From Candida dubliniensis CD36 (Eukaryota > Ascomycota > Pichiomycetes > Serinales > Debaryomycetaceae), in NCBI RefSeq assembly GCF_000026945.1, contig NC_012860.1, forward strand, positions 3,100,001 to 3,164,000: a stretch of 64,000 nt of DNA. The letters run 5' to 3'. The notes under the pieces are model-generated. The model was not told the origin of the DNA. It made no database searches and worked only from the letters and a program-made list of their open reading frames with translations. The position numbers were made by a program, and so were the translations under genes. Positions 11,648 to 21,704 of the stretch are shown piece by piece. Numbering within the stretch: position 1 is the first letter of the stretch; every line of letters begins with the position of its first letter.

Positions 11648-13279
11648 CTACCTTTTCTTTTTCTTGTTGGAATTCCTATCGTCTACTAATGGTCCCCAAT
11701 AAACAAAGAATCCTTCTTTCGTTGATGATATTTCCTCTTCCATTTGTAACTCTTGGTCATCAATAAACGGATCCTCAAAATCGTATTTTCCAACTTTTCT
11801 AATCATTTTCACTTCATGTTGACGGTATAATTGTTCTTCAGTTAATTCTTTCCCTTTCTGTTGTTGATTCAGTGACACCCCACTACTTCCATTGACCCCT
11901 GAAGCCAGCTTTGATTGTTGTGTTTGTTGAGATGGTAAAGGTGAAGGAGGTGGTTGGTTTTCCACGATTTCTATAATGTCATCATCGTCCTCATTATCGT
12001 CATCGTCTTCATCATCAATCATATCATCGATTACATCAATAGCTGATTTTGATTTAGGATGCATTATTCCCCATCCATATTTTTCTTCAGCAAGCTTGAG
12101 AACATTCACTATCACTTCAGCTTTACCAGGTTGTGGGTCTTTAGGATTCAATAATGGAATATTTAATGCAATTATCGGTGGTTCTGGTTTCTCCTTCTCC
12201 TTCTCCTTCTCCTTTTCTTTTAGTGTTGGTCTTTCTTCTTTCTTGGAAACTGGAGTGTCCTCTTGCTTTGTTTCTTTAGTGCCTTCTATTTTTTTGTCCT
12301 TGTTATTTCTTTGTGCAGTCTGCTTGTCATCGGTTTTAGACGTTTCTGGTTCGGAATCATTATTCAATAAATCTATTACTGTTGGTGCAGATAGTTTAAC
12401 AGCAGCTGGAGAATCGTTTTTATCAGTTATGGCACCTAAGTTTGACAGCTGCTTCGAAGCAGTTTTATCTGCCTTTTTGTCTAGCGAAGGTGACTTTTGT
12501 AGACCAGCCGATGTAATCGAAGAAGGTTTCTGGGCAATTTTTACTTGACTAGCAGAATTATCCTGTTTTTCAGGACTTTTCTTTTTGGTAGTCGCTGTAG
12601 TTGTTGCTGTCGTGGAGGAAGATACAGCTTGACGTTTTTTGGGATCAAACAATTTAATATTTGCTCTCTTTCTTTTGGATGTGCTCGCATTGGAGTTACC
12701 AGAATTATTGTTTTCTGAAATTGGTGTGGGCACAGGTCCAGGTATTGGTTCATCATCAATATTAATAATAGATGTGATTGATGTTTTGCTTGGTGAAGTT
12801 TGATTCGTGATGGGGTTCAAATGAAAATTGGTTTGAAATTTTTTAACCTGGTCAATTGAAATAGTAGTTTTCGTTGGCGGAGTATTCCCCTTTTGAATAT
12901 TTGGTTTGATTGCCTTGTACTGTTTTGAAGATGTTGTTGATTTGGTTGCAGGTGGTGAAACTCGCTTCGAAACTGGTTTTGATTTTGGTTCTGGTTTAGG
13001 TATTTGCAATGAACCTAACTCTGCTTCTCCAGAAGATGTAGACTCTTGAGAATCATCGATTACTATCACTTCACTCTCCACGGGTCCAGCATTAAAGGAT
13101 GTTTGAAATTTGGAAACCATTTCCAGAATGGGTATTGCTTTTCGATCATTATGAACAGTATTCTTTGACGACGTTGATGATGATGTCAGTTTCTGTGCTT
13201 GCCCGGGAAGTTGTGATGAAGGCGTAGAACTTGAATCTAATAAAGATGATATGGAAATGTTATTCTTACCAGAAGCCAT
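11648..13279 (-). CDS. HPC2: HIR complex histone-chaperone subunit Hpc2
   Basis: 543-aa nuclear protein. Most of it is low-complexity: Ser/Thr/Lys-rich, with a (Glu-Lys)n run at about 355-365 and an Asp/Glu block at about 425-445. The diagnostic Hpc2-related domain is C-terminal, about 496-530 (KYDFEDPFIDDQEL, then EGFFVYWGPL), with a further conserved patch before it (KYGWGIMHP, about 402). In yeast Hpc2/ubinuclein tethers the Hir proteins to H3-H4 for replication-independent nucleosome assembly and histone gene repression. Start at the ATG 13279-13277. The protein ends in a basic KKKKR tail. Its 3' end faces the YBP1-type gene. Confidence 0.85.
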   Translation of the reverse strand: MASGKNNISISSLLDSSSTPSSQLPGQAQKLTSSSTSSKNTVHNDRKAIPILEMVSKFQTSFNAGPVESEVIVIDDSQESTSSGEAELGSLQIPKPEPKSKPVSKRVSPPATKSTTSSKQYKAIKPNIQKGNTPPTKTTISIDQVKKFQTNFHLNPITNQTSPSKTSITSIINIDDEPIPGPVPTPISENNNSGNSNASTSKRKRANIKLFDPKKRQAVSSSTTATTTATTKKKSPEKQDNSASQVKIAQKPSSITSAGLQKSPSLDKKADKTASKQLSNLGAITDKNDSPAAVKLSAPTVIDLLNNDSEPETSKTDDKQTAQRNNKDKKIEGTKETKQEDTPVSKKEERPTLKEKEKEKEKEKPEPPIIALNIPLLNPKDPQPGKAEVIVNVLKLAEEKYGWGIMHPKSKSAIDVIDDMIDDEDDDDNEDDDDIIEIVENQPPPSPLPSQQTQQSKLASGVNGSSGVSLNQQQKGKELTEEQLYRQHEVKMIRKVGKYDFEDPFIDDQELQMEEEISSTKEGFFVYWGPLVDDRNSNKKKKR

Positions 13280-13951
13280 TAGTTAAATTCAATATTCAAA
13301 TTTGGGATTGATTTATGCTTCAAAATTTGAAATGTTGCAAAGTTTTTAGTTGTTTATGTATGTGAATTAACTTGCTTTACTAACAATTTTATTTCTATGT
13401 GTATATATTTTTTTTTTGTTGTTGTTGTTGTTTGGCTGTTGGATTATTTCGTTTGAGCGTCAATAATTTGTTCATATTTTTCCCTTTTTAATTAAGTCAA
13501 TTGTTAAAATTTGGTTTATAAAATTTCTCACTCTCACAAATTATTATGTTTTTTCATATTGCTTAACTATGACCATTTAATTTTTCTTTTTTTTTTTTTT
13601 TTTTTTTTTTTACCTCTCTCTCTTTTTGTGTTGTTGCGTACCAAATTGGGATTGTGTTGCACATTGTTCTCTCTCTCTAACTTACCTTTACATATAGCCT
13701 GCACATAGTCAAGTAGTTTAGGTTGATTGATAGATTCTGGGTGCGTGTATCAACAACAGAAAAAAAAAAGAAGAATCAATTGGCGACAATTTGATACAGA
13801 AACAGAAATTAACATCTATACCCCAACTCACAAATGTTGTTGTCCATAGACCCCCCCTCAATTACCCTCCCTCCAATATAGAGCTCTCACACTTTAATGT
13901 AGCACAACGTATATAGATATATAAACACATAAAGGACAGTTTTATAAAGCC
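13280..13951. promoter_or_regulatory. HPC2 upstream region and DUR-type gene 3' region
   Basis: 672 bp. Contains a (GTT)n stretch near 13420-13431, a run of 25 T (13587-13611), CT-rich segments (13613-13625, 13667-13680) and C-rich blocks near 13850-13872. No ORF or RNA gene was recognised. Confidence 0.5.
13587..13611. repeat. T25 homopolymer
   Basis: Uninterrupted run of 25 T upstream of HPC2. It is likely nucleosome-depleting and length-variable, and its exact length in an assembly is unreliable. Confidence 0.9.
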
Positions 13952-15970
13952 CTATGTTCTTTTAATATAGTCATTATAGACACCTCTAAACACTCTAGCA
14001 GCTGAATGCCTTCCAGTATAAAAAGGGGCCAATCCAATCACAATTAATGTGGTATATAACCAAATCAATCCAACAGTCACATAACCCTTAAAGTAAGCAC
14101 CAGTAAATATCCAGTCTTGATATAACGACATTGGCCAGATTACCCAAGTAATGAGTAGAACAAATATTGAAGCACCAGTTGCGATCTTTATCCAAAAATC
14201 TAGCTCTTTATCGGTCAATTGAGAAGTCAACTTTTGTTGGTATTGCTCCAAGCTAGACGCTTCATCAGATTCAAAAAAGATGTCAACTTGAGCCTGTTTC
14301 TCTTTGTTCAAATAATCTTCCTTATTCTTAGTTCCATTATTCGGACTACTACCTTCTTCTTCCTCAATTAACAAATCAGCAGTTTTCAATTTATCCCAAT
14401 CAAACTCTTCAGGTTTAATTAGCGATATAGTAATACTCAATATTCCTGGCAACATCATACTTGTCAAGGAACCATATAATGCTGGTAATTGACCACCTGT
14501 CGATTCAATTGTGATCTCGCCATAAAAGTGATACGCTGTGGAAACCCAGACAACCAAACCGGCTACAAACCCAACAAGAGGAGAAATAAGAGCAGCCCAG
14601 TACGTCTGTCCATTCCAAGTAACTGTAAATATCAATGGAAGAATACCAGGACAGATCATCATTGGCGTGAAATACCCAAACCATGTCATGCGTACACCCA
14701 CATAATGTAACATAACACTAAAACCAGCAATACCGAATCCAAACACAACACAAGTGATATGCGAAACTTTAATCATGGACTTGTTTTGCGCATTGGGATT
14801 CATGTATCTCTTGTAAATATCAAAGGAAACAATCGACGACACAGAAACCATTTGAGCGGAAACAGTTGACGTGACTGCTAAATACAAAATCAATAATAAT
14901 GCCCCTAAACCTCCGTTCCCCAAAATTGCTTTCAACACAAAAGGCAAAACAAATCCAGAATCAATTTCTTCCTGGGCCATCTTTCGAGGATAGGTTGGAA
15001 ATGATGGATCACTCTCGAGAAAATGCAGAGCTCCACCAATAATAACACCAATTGGCCACACATTGGAAAATATTAAAAATGCCGTTAAAAGATAAGCTGG
15101 AACTGTAGCTCTAGGACTGGCTGAAAATGTTTTCTGCCAAAATGAAGAGTCCATAACCGTCAATCCAAAATTACAAATAGTTAAAATTAAACCAAACACC
15201 ACTGACCCCTGTGACTTTCCTGTGAGAATTGCCCCATTATAATTTCCTTCAATGTATTTAGTAGTGCTCACCTCGACTATCTTATCATATAATCCGTTAA
15301 GTCCACCCACCTGTTCTGATGTCAAAACAGCAGTATTTATATAACACAAAACAATGAGCAATACTGTGGTGTGGACAAAATCTGTAAGGAAAGTTGCTTT
15401 CAACCCACCAACCACAGTATACAATAAAACACCAAATGGAATCAACATTGTAGATGCAACAATATGAAGATTGCCAGCAATAATAGAAATGTTTGCAGCA
15501 CATGCTAATATCATGGACAGACAAGAACAAATATTACAAATCAAAGATAACACCAAGTAAAGTAAATGTGCCGCATTGCCGTATCGTAATTGAACAGCTT
15601 CTAATGAAGTATGTGCTGTAGGAATTTTCTTTTTAGCATGGATCCCAAGAACACTCATAACAGCAATTTGCACTGCCAATCCGGCACCAAAATAAAACCC
15701 TGCTTGAATACCATAGTTATAAGTCATCAGTGTCACCAATAAAAACTCAGTAGCCCACGACCAGCTTGAGTATACTGCTGATGCCGAAAGAAAAGTGCCC
15801 ACTGAACGATTTGCAACAGAAAATGTTTCGGTACTATTTGCGTTCTCGTGGAGGTATTTTTGTAACAAAAATGTAGTTAATATCATGCCACCTGCAAATA
15901 CTGCACCAACACCAACTAATACTCCATAACCAGCTGCTTGGTTTAACAAATGAACAGTATCCTCCACCAT
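13952..15970 (-). CDS. Urea/polyamine sodium:solute symporter, Dur3 type
   Basis: 672-aa polytopic plasma-membrane transporter of the sodium:solute symporter family, closest in type to yeast Dur3, which takes up urea and polyamines with protons. About 15 hydrophobic helices are visible, starting at residues 15-36. The N-terminal part has the Dur3-like FSVANRSVGTFLSASAVYSSWSWATEF pattern (only partly quoted: SVANRSVG, SSWSWATE), and the core has GGLKATFLTDFVHT and SSFWQKTFSASP. A hydrophilic acidic loop at about 530-590 precedes the last two helices. C. albicans has several DUR3-like genes and I cannot say which one this is. Its start (15970-15968) shares a 762-bp promoter with the OCA6-type gene. 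Confidence 0.85.
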   Translation of the reverse strand: MVEDTVHLLNQAAGYGVLVGVGAVFAGGMILTTFLLQKYLHENANSTETFSVANRSVGTFLSASAVYSSWSWATEFLLVTLMTYNYGIQAGFYFGAGLAVQIAVMSVLGIHAKKKIPTAHTSLEAVQLRYGNAAHLLYLVLSLICNICSCLSMILACAANISIIAGNLHIVASTMLIPFGVLLYTVVGGLKATFLTDFVHTTVLLIVLCYINTAVLTSEQVGGLNGLYDKIVEVSTTKYIEGNYNGAILTGKSQGSVVFGLILTICNFGLTVMDSSFWQKTFSASPRATVPAYLLTAFLIFSNVWPIGVIIGGALHFLESDPSFPTYPRKMAQEEIDSGFVLPFVLKAILGNGGLGALLLILYLAVTSTVSAQMVSVSSIVSFDIYKRYMNPNAQNKSMIKVSHITCVVFGFGIAGFSVMLHYVGVRMTWFGYFTPMMICPGILPLIFTVTWNGQTYWAALISPLVGFVAGLVVWVSTAYHFYGEITIESTGGQLPALYGSLTSMMLPGILSITISLIKPEEFDWDKLKTADLLIEEEEGSSPNNGTKNKEDYLNKEKQAQVDIFFESDEASSLEQYQQKLTSQLTDKELDFWIKIATGASIFVLLITWVIWPMSLYQDWIFTGAYFKGYVTVGLIWLYTTLIVIGLAPFYTGRHSAARVFRGVYNDYIKRT

Positions 15971-16732
15971 AGTTCTCAGACAGATTGTAAAGTAGTTTAG
16001 AAAAGCAATGAATTTAGATGTGACAATGAAAAATAATCGCCATCAAGGAACGTCAAGCGCAGAACACCACCTTTTTAAATAATTTATGAAATACTCCCTA
16101 AATGGTCAATTGGTATTCAAATTATGGAATATATCTTAACTAGCAGTAACAAGTGTAATAATAACAAACTCGTACCAAGTAAATTATAACAATAGATGAA
16201 CATATCTGTCATGTGAATAATCCATAGTTTCCAACTGTGGCGACATATCACCAATTTCCATTAATGATGCCATAGCCAACTGGTCCAACATTCCACATCT
16301 TTCAAATACAACCCACCATCAAATCTGATTGACAAACCATTGTTTCCTTCAATGTGGCAAAGATCAAAGAGAGTGATTCTGTTGGTTTTGGTAGTCGCAC
16401 CAAAGAAGATTTGAATCGCTAGGTTCTTATTCTCTCTTTTGGGGCGGTAGTTGTTCGTGTAGTTGTCATAATTAAATCAATATCATCATATAGTCTTTAC
16501 AAACTATATTGAAGTTTTTAAGATAGAAAAAAATCTATTCTTCCACTTTACAGGCCAGCATTTACATTTTAGTATTAAGTATCTTTTGACCAATTACCGA
16601 AGTAACCACAAGATTCCTGTATATAAGTTTTCGAAATCTGTTTTGATATACTAACAAAAAAACGAAGCCAAACAAATCAAAGAAAACTGGTTGACTTAAA
16701 GGCCAAGTGTCACATACCAGTTTTTGTTAAAA
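15971..16732. promoter_or_regulatory. Divergent promoter of the DUR3-type and OCA6-type genes
   Basis: 762 bp between two divergent starts. GATA core sequences are present (TATC near 16136, 16206 and 16247), but no clear GATAAG site was found that would prove nitrogen-catabolite control. A GGGGCGG motif sits at 16441-16447. No ORF was seen. Confidence 0.45.
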
Positions 16733-17341
16733 ATGTCACAAATTGTTCCTGAGATTTATGTACCGCCGCTTCGATTCAGTATGGTTCAACCCAGCCTATA
16801 TCGAGGCGCATACCCACGAGAAGTGAATTTCAAGTTTCTTGAAACTTTACAATTGAAAACAATCATATCTTTAACTCCCAACCCAATCACCAAAGAGACG
16901 GATCCTGAACTATACAATTTTGCCAAAGAGAATCAAATTCAACTAATTCATCTAGAATGTGCACAATCAGGTAAAGGTAAAAAAAGAGGGGTGCCCTTAG
17001 ATTACGAAATAGCAATACAAGGATTACAGTATATTATTCATAATCAATATCAGCCAGTTTATGTTCATTGTTACAATGGAGGACAGGTAACGAGTTTAAT
17101 GGTTGCATGCTTGCGGAAACTACAATTTTGGTCAGCAATTTCCATTTTCAATGAGTTTATTAATTTTACAACAAACATCACCGTTAATGATAGAAGTTTT
17201 GTCGATGGATTCCACGGCGAAATACACATAAATCATGACGACAAAGTCGACTGGCTATGGGTTGGAGTAAGTAAACATGTGGTGGGACACCACCCTAAGT
17301 TTCAATTTATTGACAAAAACAAATCTATGAATTCTATTTAA
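16733..17341 (+). CDS. OCA6: Oca/Siw14-family atypical phosphatase-like protein, Oca6 type
   Basis: 202-aa cytosolic protein of the fungal Oca/Siw14 family (atypical dual-specificity phosphatases, some acting on inositol pyrophosphates). The ATG at 16733 gives MSQIVPEIYVPPLRF; the in-frame TTG at 16724 is not a plausible start. Family hallmarks are the N-terminal PPLRFSMVQPSLYRGAYP, then LKTIISLTPNP and the P-loop HCYNGGQVTS. The catalytic Cys is present (C113), but the invariant Arg of the CX5R loop is replaced by Val (V119), so it may be inactive or act differently. In gene order it is tail-to-tail with the deubiquitinase gene, with 2 bases between the stop codons. Assignment to Oca6 rather than Oca4 is by overall resemblance. 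Confidence 0.75.
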   Translation: MSQIVPEIYVPPLRFSMVQPSLYRGAYPREVNFKFLETLQLKTIISLTPNPITKETDPELYNFAKENQIQLIHLECAQSGKGKKRGVPLDYEIAIQGLQYIIHNQYQPVYVHCYNGGQVTSLMVACLRKLQFWSAISIFNEFINFTTNITVNDRSFVDGFHGEIHINHDDKVDWLWVGVSKHVVGHHPKFQFIDKNKSMNSI

Positions 17342-17343
17342 TA

Positions 17344-19779
17344 TTATATTCTCTGAAAGAATAAACAATAGGCATTTTTATTCAATACATCATTTGGTGA
17401 CTTGTTGAAAGTAACTCTAGAATCATCAAAGTAACACCAGTTTCTAGTCTTCTTTGAATCACCACTCTTGTAGACATAAGCAGTATAGTGTCCAGTCGTC
17501 AAATTACCGTAATGATTAGCCACACCAAACAATTTATATTTAAATGGTGGCACTTGACTCCTAACTGGGAAAGTACTTAAAATCTCTTTTTCCTTTTCTA
17601 TGGACATTGAGTTGTTGCCATTAATTGTAGACCCAACATCTGGCCAATAAGGAGTCATGTCCAATTCTTTATCCACAGGATAAGTCACGAAAGTTTCCAA
17701 TTTATGAAAACCGCCAGTAGTTGTCATTTTGAACCTCTTGAAATTTATTATCAATACTTGGGGTAGTCTAGTTATAGCTATTTTCTTTGTCAGTTTGGTG
17801 AATCTTTTGCAATTGGGGCAATACCACTTGTTATTATCGTCAAGTAACTCAGTTGTCACAAATTCCTGAAGGCATTCATCCAAAGAAACTTTCATCAGTT
17901 TATTTAATTTTTCTGGGATGGGTAGTGAAAGGATCGAAAACGCATTATACGTAGTTGACGTAAATCCACATTCTAAACATTTCAATTGCGATAAATATTG
18001 CCCTTGGAAATAATCAACAATAATAGAGAAATTTAGTTTGAGATATCGCTCCCATTCTATAGTGGAAGCTAACCGAACAGGCAATATTTCTCTGTTTTTT
18101 TCCTGCTCAGGGGTTAATTCAGTGATCATCTTTCTTTCTTGAGGATCAGCTATAGACACTTGATTAAGATCTTCATGAAGTGCATCCAAAAGAAAATTCA
18201 AGAATTCAATACAGTCTTGTTGATCGAAGGAAGCAAACTGTCGAGATGGTGATAACGATCCCATTATTTTCTTAAACTTAGAAGGGCTGAATGAGCGTCC
18301 ATTGTTGTTGAGCATACTCAATATTAATTCGACAAAACTGGTTGTTAACATTCCCTTTGTCCCTAATTTGTTGTTCACATTTATATGGCGTTTGTAAGAA
18401 TTATCTGAAAACGATTCAGTTATTGTTGGGAAAAAAAATGACGTAAGCTGTGGAGTTGCCGCCAAACATTGGATAACACAGTTCATATAGCATGAATTCC
18501 CCAAATTGACCAAACCAGTGGCATACAGTTCAAGAAATTGTGACTTTTTGGAAGAAATAGTAATATCTTTGGAAGTAACATTGTTTGGTAACTTCCCATT
18601 TGATGGCAATGACTGCGAGGGAGGTGCTGGTGAATTGGGTATGGATGAAGTTGGAGTTAAGGGTAATTCAACTTTGGATGATGAATATACCGTAGCAGGA
18701 CTCTTTGGTGGCAAATGATCAAATTGCTCAATTTTCCTTTGAACTGGCTTAATATAAGCACTACTGCTTCCATTCACAATTTTGATTTCTGACGGCAGGC
18801 TTTCTTTTGAATTCGAAAGGTAATCACTAAATGAAGTCAAGTAACGAGTTTCTTCATTTGAGCTATCACAATTTTTCGTTGAGGTAGTCTCCAAATAATC
18901 CGCACCAAGAGTATGATACCAATTTAAAATTCCACCAGAAAGAAACAGCGGAGCTATCTTTAATCTCGAGCTGATGTATTTGTTATTCATCAATATTCCT
19001 ATCAAAGAAATGAATGGATTTTCGTTTTCTAATACATCTATTATTCCATAAAGTCTTTCTTTGGAAGTCGAACCATAGTTATAATTATACACGATAATGA
19101 AATCAAATTTGTTCCTATCCAAAAACATCTGAAACTCTTTCTCTGACAAAGATTTTCTCAACACTTCTTCCAAATCAGAATCTGTCGCAGATTGTGGTAA
19201 TGATTCAATCTGTCGTGGTTCTATATTTATCAAATTTTCAAACTTGATATGATTGTGTAAATAATCCTTCTTTAGTCTGTAGTCTATTAACAATACATGT
19301 TTTTCGCAAAGTGTAGTTTCAAGTTCAGCAGGGGTTATCCATTCATGATATATCAATTCCTTCTTAGTTGTAGTCGATGTATGTATTTTTTCTCCACTCA
19401 AAGATTTGAATCGATTGATAAGGGGGTCATCATCTTTATCATCATCGTCATTCTTAAAATACCCTAACACCATTTTAAAGTTGCTTGCCTTCTTTCGGAT
19501 TGATTGTTGTATTCCATTGTATATGTCAGCAGTTTTGGGACTTGATTTAGTTTTCATAACGGCGATCAATTGAATAATGATCATATACAGTACGTATGCC
19601 ACCTCGTAATCACAGTACCCTATAGATTCTAAATTATTTACTTCTTTGTCAAATAGTTTTAGTAGATCAAGCTGAACGTTGAACAAAGATTTGAAACTCT
19701 CATGATTCTTTTTAAGTAATTCAACCAATGTTTTTGAAATGTGATCTAGTTCTGAAGTCAGCCTTACTAAATCTTTCAT
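17344..19779 (-). CDS. DOA4: Ubiquitin-specific protease with rhodanese domain (Doa4/Ubp5 type)
   Basis: 811-aa deubiquitinase. The first ATG is at 19779; the longer frame begins at a TTG. Layout: an N-terminal helical (MIT-like) region (about 1-110), a rhodanese-like domain (about 140-290; LIDYRLKKDYLHNHI, then WYHTLGADYL), a Pro/Ser-rich linker (about 340-410), and the USP domain (about 422-811). USP residues seen are the Cys-box GLVNLGNSCYMN with nucleophile C430, two CxxC zinc pairs (CLEC, CPNC) and the His-box TTGHYTAYVY with H764. Doa4 recovers ubiquitin from endosomal cargo before MVB budding, while its sister Ubp5 acts at the bud neck. With a single gene in view I use DOA4, but the symbol is less sure than the family. 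Confidence 0.85.
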   Translation of the reverse strand: MKDLVRLTSELDHISKTLVELLKKNHESFKSLFNVQLDLLKLFDKEVNNLESIGYCDYEVAYVLYMIIIQLIAVMKTKSSPKTADIYNGIQQSIRKKASNFKMVLGYFKNDDDDKDDDPLINRFKSLSGEKIHTSTTTKKELIYHEWITPAELETTLCEKHVLLIDYRLKKDYLHNHIKFENLINIEPRQIESLPQSATDSDLEEVLRKSLSEKEFQMFLDRNKFDFIIVYNYNYGSTSKERLYGIIDVLENENPFISLIGILMNNKYISSRLKIAPLFLSGGILNWYHTLGADYLETTSTKNCDSSNEETRYLTSFSDYLSNSKESLPSEIKIVNGSSSAYIKPVQRKIEQFDHLPPKSPATVYSSSKVELPLTPTSSIPNSPAPPSQSLPSNGKLPNNVTSKDITISSKKSQFLELYATGLVNLGNSCYMNCVIQCLAATPQLTSFFFPTITESFSDNSYKRHINVNNKLGTKGMLTTSFVELILSMLNNNGRSFSPSKFKKIMGSLSPSRQFASFDQQDCIEFLNFLLDALHEDLNQVSIADPQERKMITELTPEQEKNREILPVRLASTIEWERYLKLNFSIIVDYFQGQYLSQLKCLECGFTSTTYNAFSILSLPIPEKLNKLMKVSLDECLQEFVTTELLDDNNKWYCPNCKRFTKLTKKIAITRLPQVLIINFKRFKMTTTGGFHKLETFVTYPVDKELDMTPYWPDVGSTINGNNSMSIEKEKEILSTFPVRSQVPPFKYKLFGVANHYGNLTTGHYTAYVYKSGDSKKTRNWCYFDDSRVTFNKSPNDVLNKNAYCLFFQRI

Positions 19780-20501
19780 CTTCAAAGACCAGATGTTCGT
19801 GTGGGTGGTAATTGAGTTTAGGATCAGAAAGTGTACGAAATAATCGCCATCATCATATTTTTAATCGGTGCGGGTAGGTTTTGTTTTGTGCAGGTTTTTT
19901 TTTTTTTTTTATTTTCTATGGTTGTATTTCCTGCGAATATGACTAGCAGCATTACCGCCTCGTCGCCGTAAAACTAAGAATTCTGAAAATTGAAAAACAA
20001 TCATGTGTACTTTTAAAATAGAGCCTTTAAGGAAGATAGATGCTAAGCTATACGTAAGAAAACAAAGCTCAAAATAAAGCTAAATTGGTAGTGATACTTA
20101 TTGACATATGATGCTAGGTAACTGCTGTATCAGGGGTTTCACAAGCATTCGGAGATACCAACAACTCCCCTTCCCTTAACTAAAAGATATATACAATAGA
20201 GAGAATGGACCATGACAGCTCAAACAAAAGATTTTGTTTTCGTGACATTTTTTTGGCATTATTAAAAAAGTGCCTTTCATCTTAACCGTGGTATACAATT
20301 TGGTGCATGTTTTTAAATGTAGGTTTAGTATTATAATTGTGTTGTCTCTAGAGCGCTTAATCTTTTGGATTTTTGATATGTTTTAACCTTTTTCTTTTTT
20401 TCTTGTTGTACGTGCTAGTATCGTAATCCTCTCATATCCATATCAATTTGACAACTTTGCAGCCGCCAAGCGAAATCCATCAATTACACTATCAACAAGA
20501 A
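19780..20501. promoter_or_regulatory. Divergent promoter between the deubiquitinase and the Smk1-type kinase
   Basis: 722 bp. Contains a run of 16 T at about 19896-19911 and a short GC-richer patch (ACCGCCTCGTCGCCG, near 19954). No ORF, RNA gene or convincing operator was recognised. Confidence 0.4.
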
Positions 20502-21704
20502 ATGGCTACGCTCAAAAACAAAAACAATAATCTTAAGGCATGCTCGACATACACTGACAATGAAAACCACTTTTTGGTCGATTCGAGGTACGAAATTGTG
20601 CGAGTGTTGGGGAAAGGATCGTATGGAGTCGTTTGCTCAGCTATTGATACAAAAAGTTCAGTCTCAGCGATGGAGCACAAGATTGCCATAAAGAAAGTAA
20701 CAAAGATCTTCAACAAGGACATCCTTTTAATTCGAGCAATACGAGAACTCAAGTTTATGATGTTTTTCAGAGGCCACAAGAATGTACGTACTCGGAACTT
20801 TAGACTTTGAAACTTTGTTTTACAATTGTTTTTTTTTTTTTTTACTAACATATCTTGTCAGATTGCAACTTTGCTTGACTTGGATGTTGTATATGTAAAA
20901 CCTTATGAGGGTTTGTATTGTTTTCAAGAGCTAGCCGATTTAGATTTAGCCCGTGTTTTGTATTCAAATGTCCAATTTTCAGAATTTCACATTCAAAGCT
21001 TTATGTACCAAATCCTTTGCGGGCTCAAGTACATCCACTCAGCTGATGTAATACACCGGGACCTAAAGCCTGGGAATATATTGGTCACCACTCAAGGGAC
21101 GTTGAAAATATGCGATTTTGGCTTAGCACGAGGAATCAATCCCGTATATTTTAGAAACCGCTCAGCTGTAATCACAAACTACGTTGCAACACGCTGGTAC
21201 AGAGCTCCTGAATTAATAATGTCTACTAAAAACTACACAAAAGCGGTTGATGTCTGGGCTGTGGGCTGTATTCTTGGTGAGTTGTTTGGAAGAAGACCTT
21301 TATTTCCTGGTAAAAACCTGCATGAGCAAATTCATGAACTATTCAAGATAATAGGAAATCCTCCAATTGAAACAATCAAAAAATATAACTGGAAGGTAGA
21401 AGGACTACTTTGGGTAAAGTATAGACCGGTCAAGTGGAAGAGTTTGTATCCGTTTGCTCCTTCAAATGCATTAGAGTTGTTAGATAGTCTTCTACAATGG
21501 GATTACAAAGCAAGATTAGAAGTTGAACAAATACTAGAACAAGACTTTTTCAAAAATTTGCGGAACGTTCACGAAGAACCATTGAGCAAGGCAATTTTTG
21601 ACTTTAGTTTTGAGGAGAAAGGAAAGAGTATCCCACAATTGAAAGAGATACTTGAAACGGAAGTAAGAGTATTCAAAGAGATTTCTAAAACGGGAATAGA
21701 GTGA
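20502..21704 (+). CDS. CSK1: Smk1-type MAP kinase, spliced
   Basis: Two exons, 20502-20783 and 20862-21704, encode 374 aa. The frame continues upstream only to a TTG at 20448, so the ATG at 20502 is taken as the start. Kinase features: GKGSYG glycine loop, K64 in IAIK, HRDLKPGN with D161, DFG with D179, and WYRAPE. The activation loop reads Thr199-Asn200-Tyr201, the TNY form known from yeast Smk1, not TEY or TGY. A CMGC-type body follows (FPGK at about 231). In S. cerevisiae Smk1 is meiosis-specific and directs spore-wall assembly, so another role is likely here. I recall a C. albicans MAPK-like gene at this place named CSK1; the symbol is from memory, the class from sequence. Confidence 0.85.
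20784..20861 (+). other. Spliceosomal intron in the Smk1-type kinase gene
   Basis: 78-nt intron with donor GTACGT, a perfect TACTAAC branch site at 20843-20849 and acceptor TTGTCAG. Removal joins the kinase frame between subdomains (…GHKN | IATLLDL…). Without splicing a stop follows shortly after the donor. Confidence 0.93.

Noticed and set aside
11976..12548. 190-codon + strand ORF opposite HPC2
   Set aside because: A Ser-rich mirror of the Asp/Glu/Lys-rich HPC2 codons; shadow frame only.
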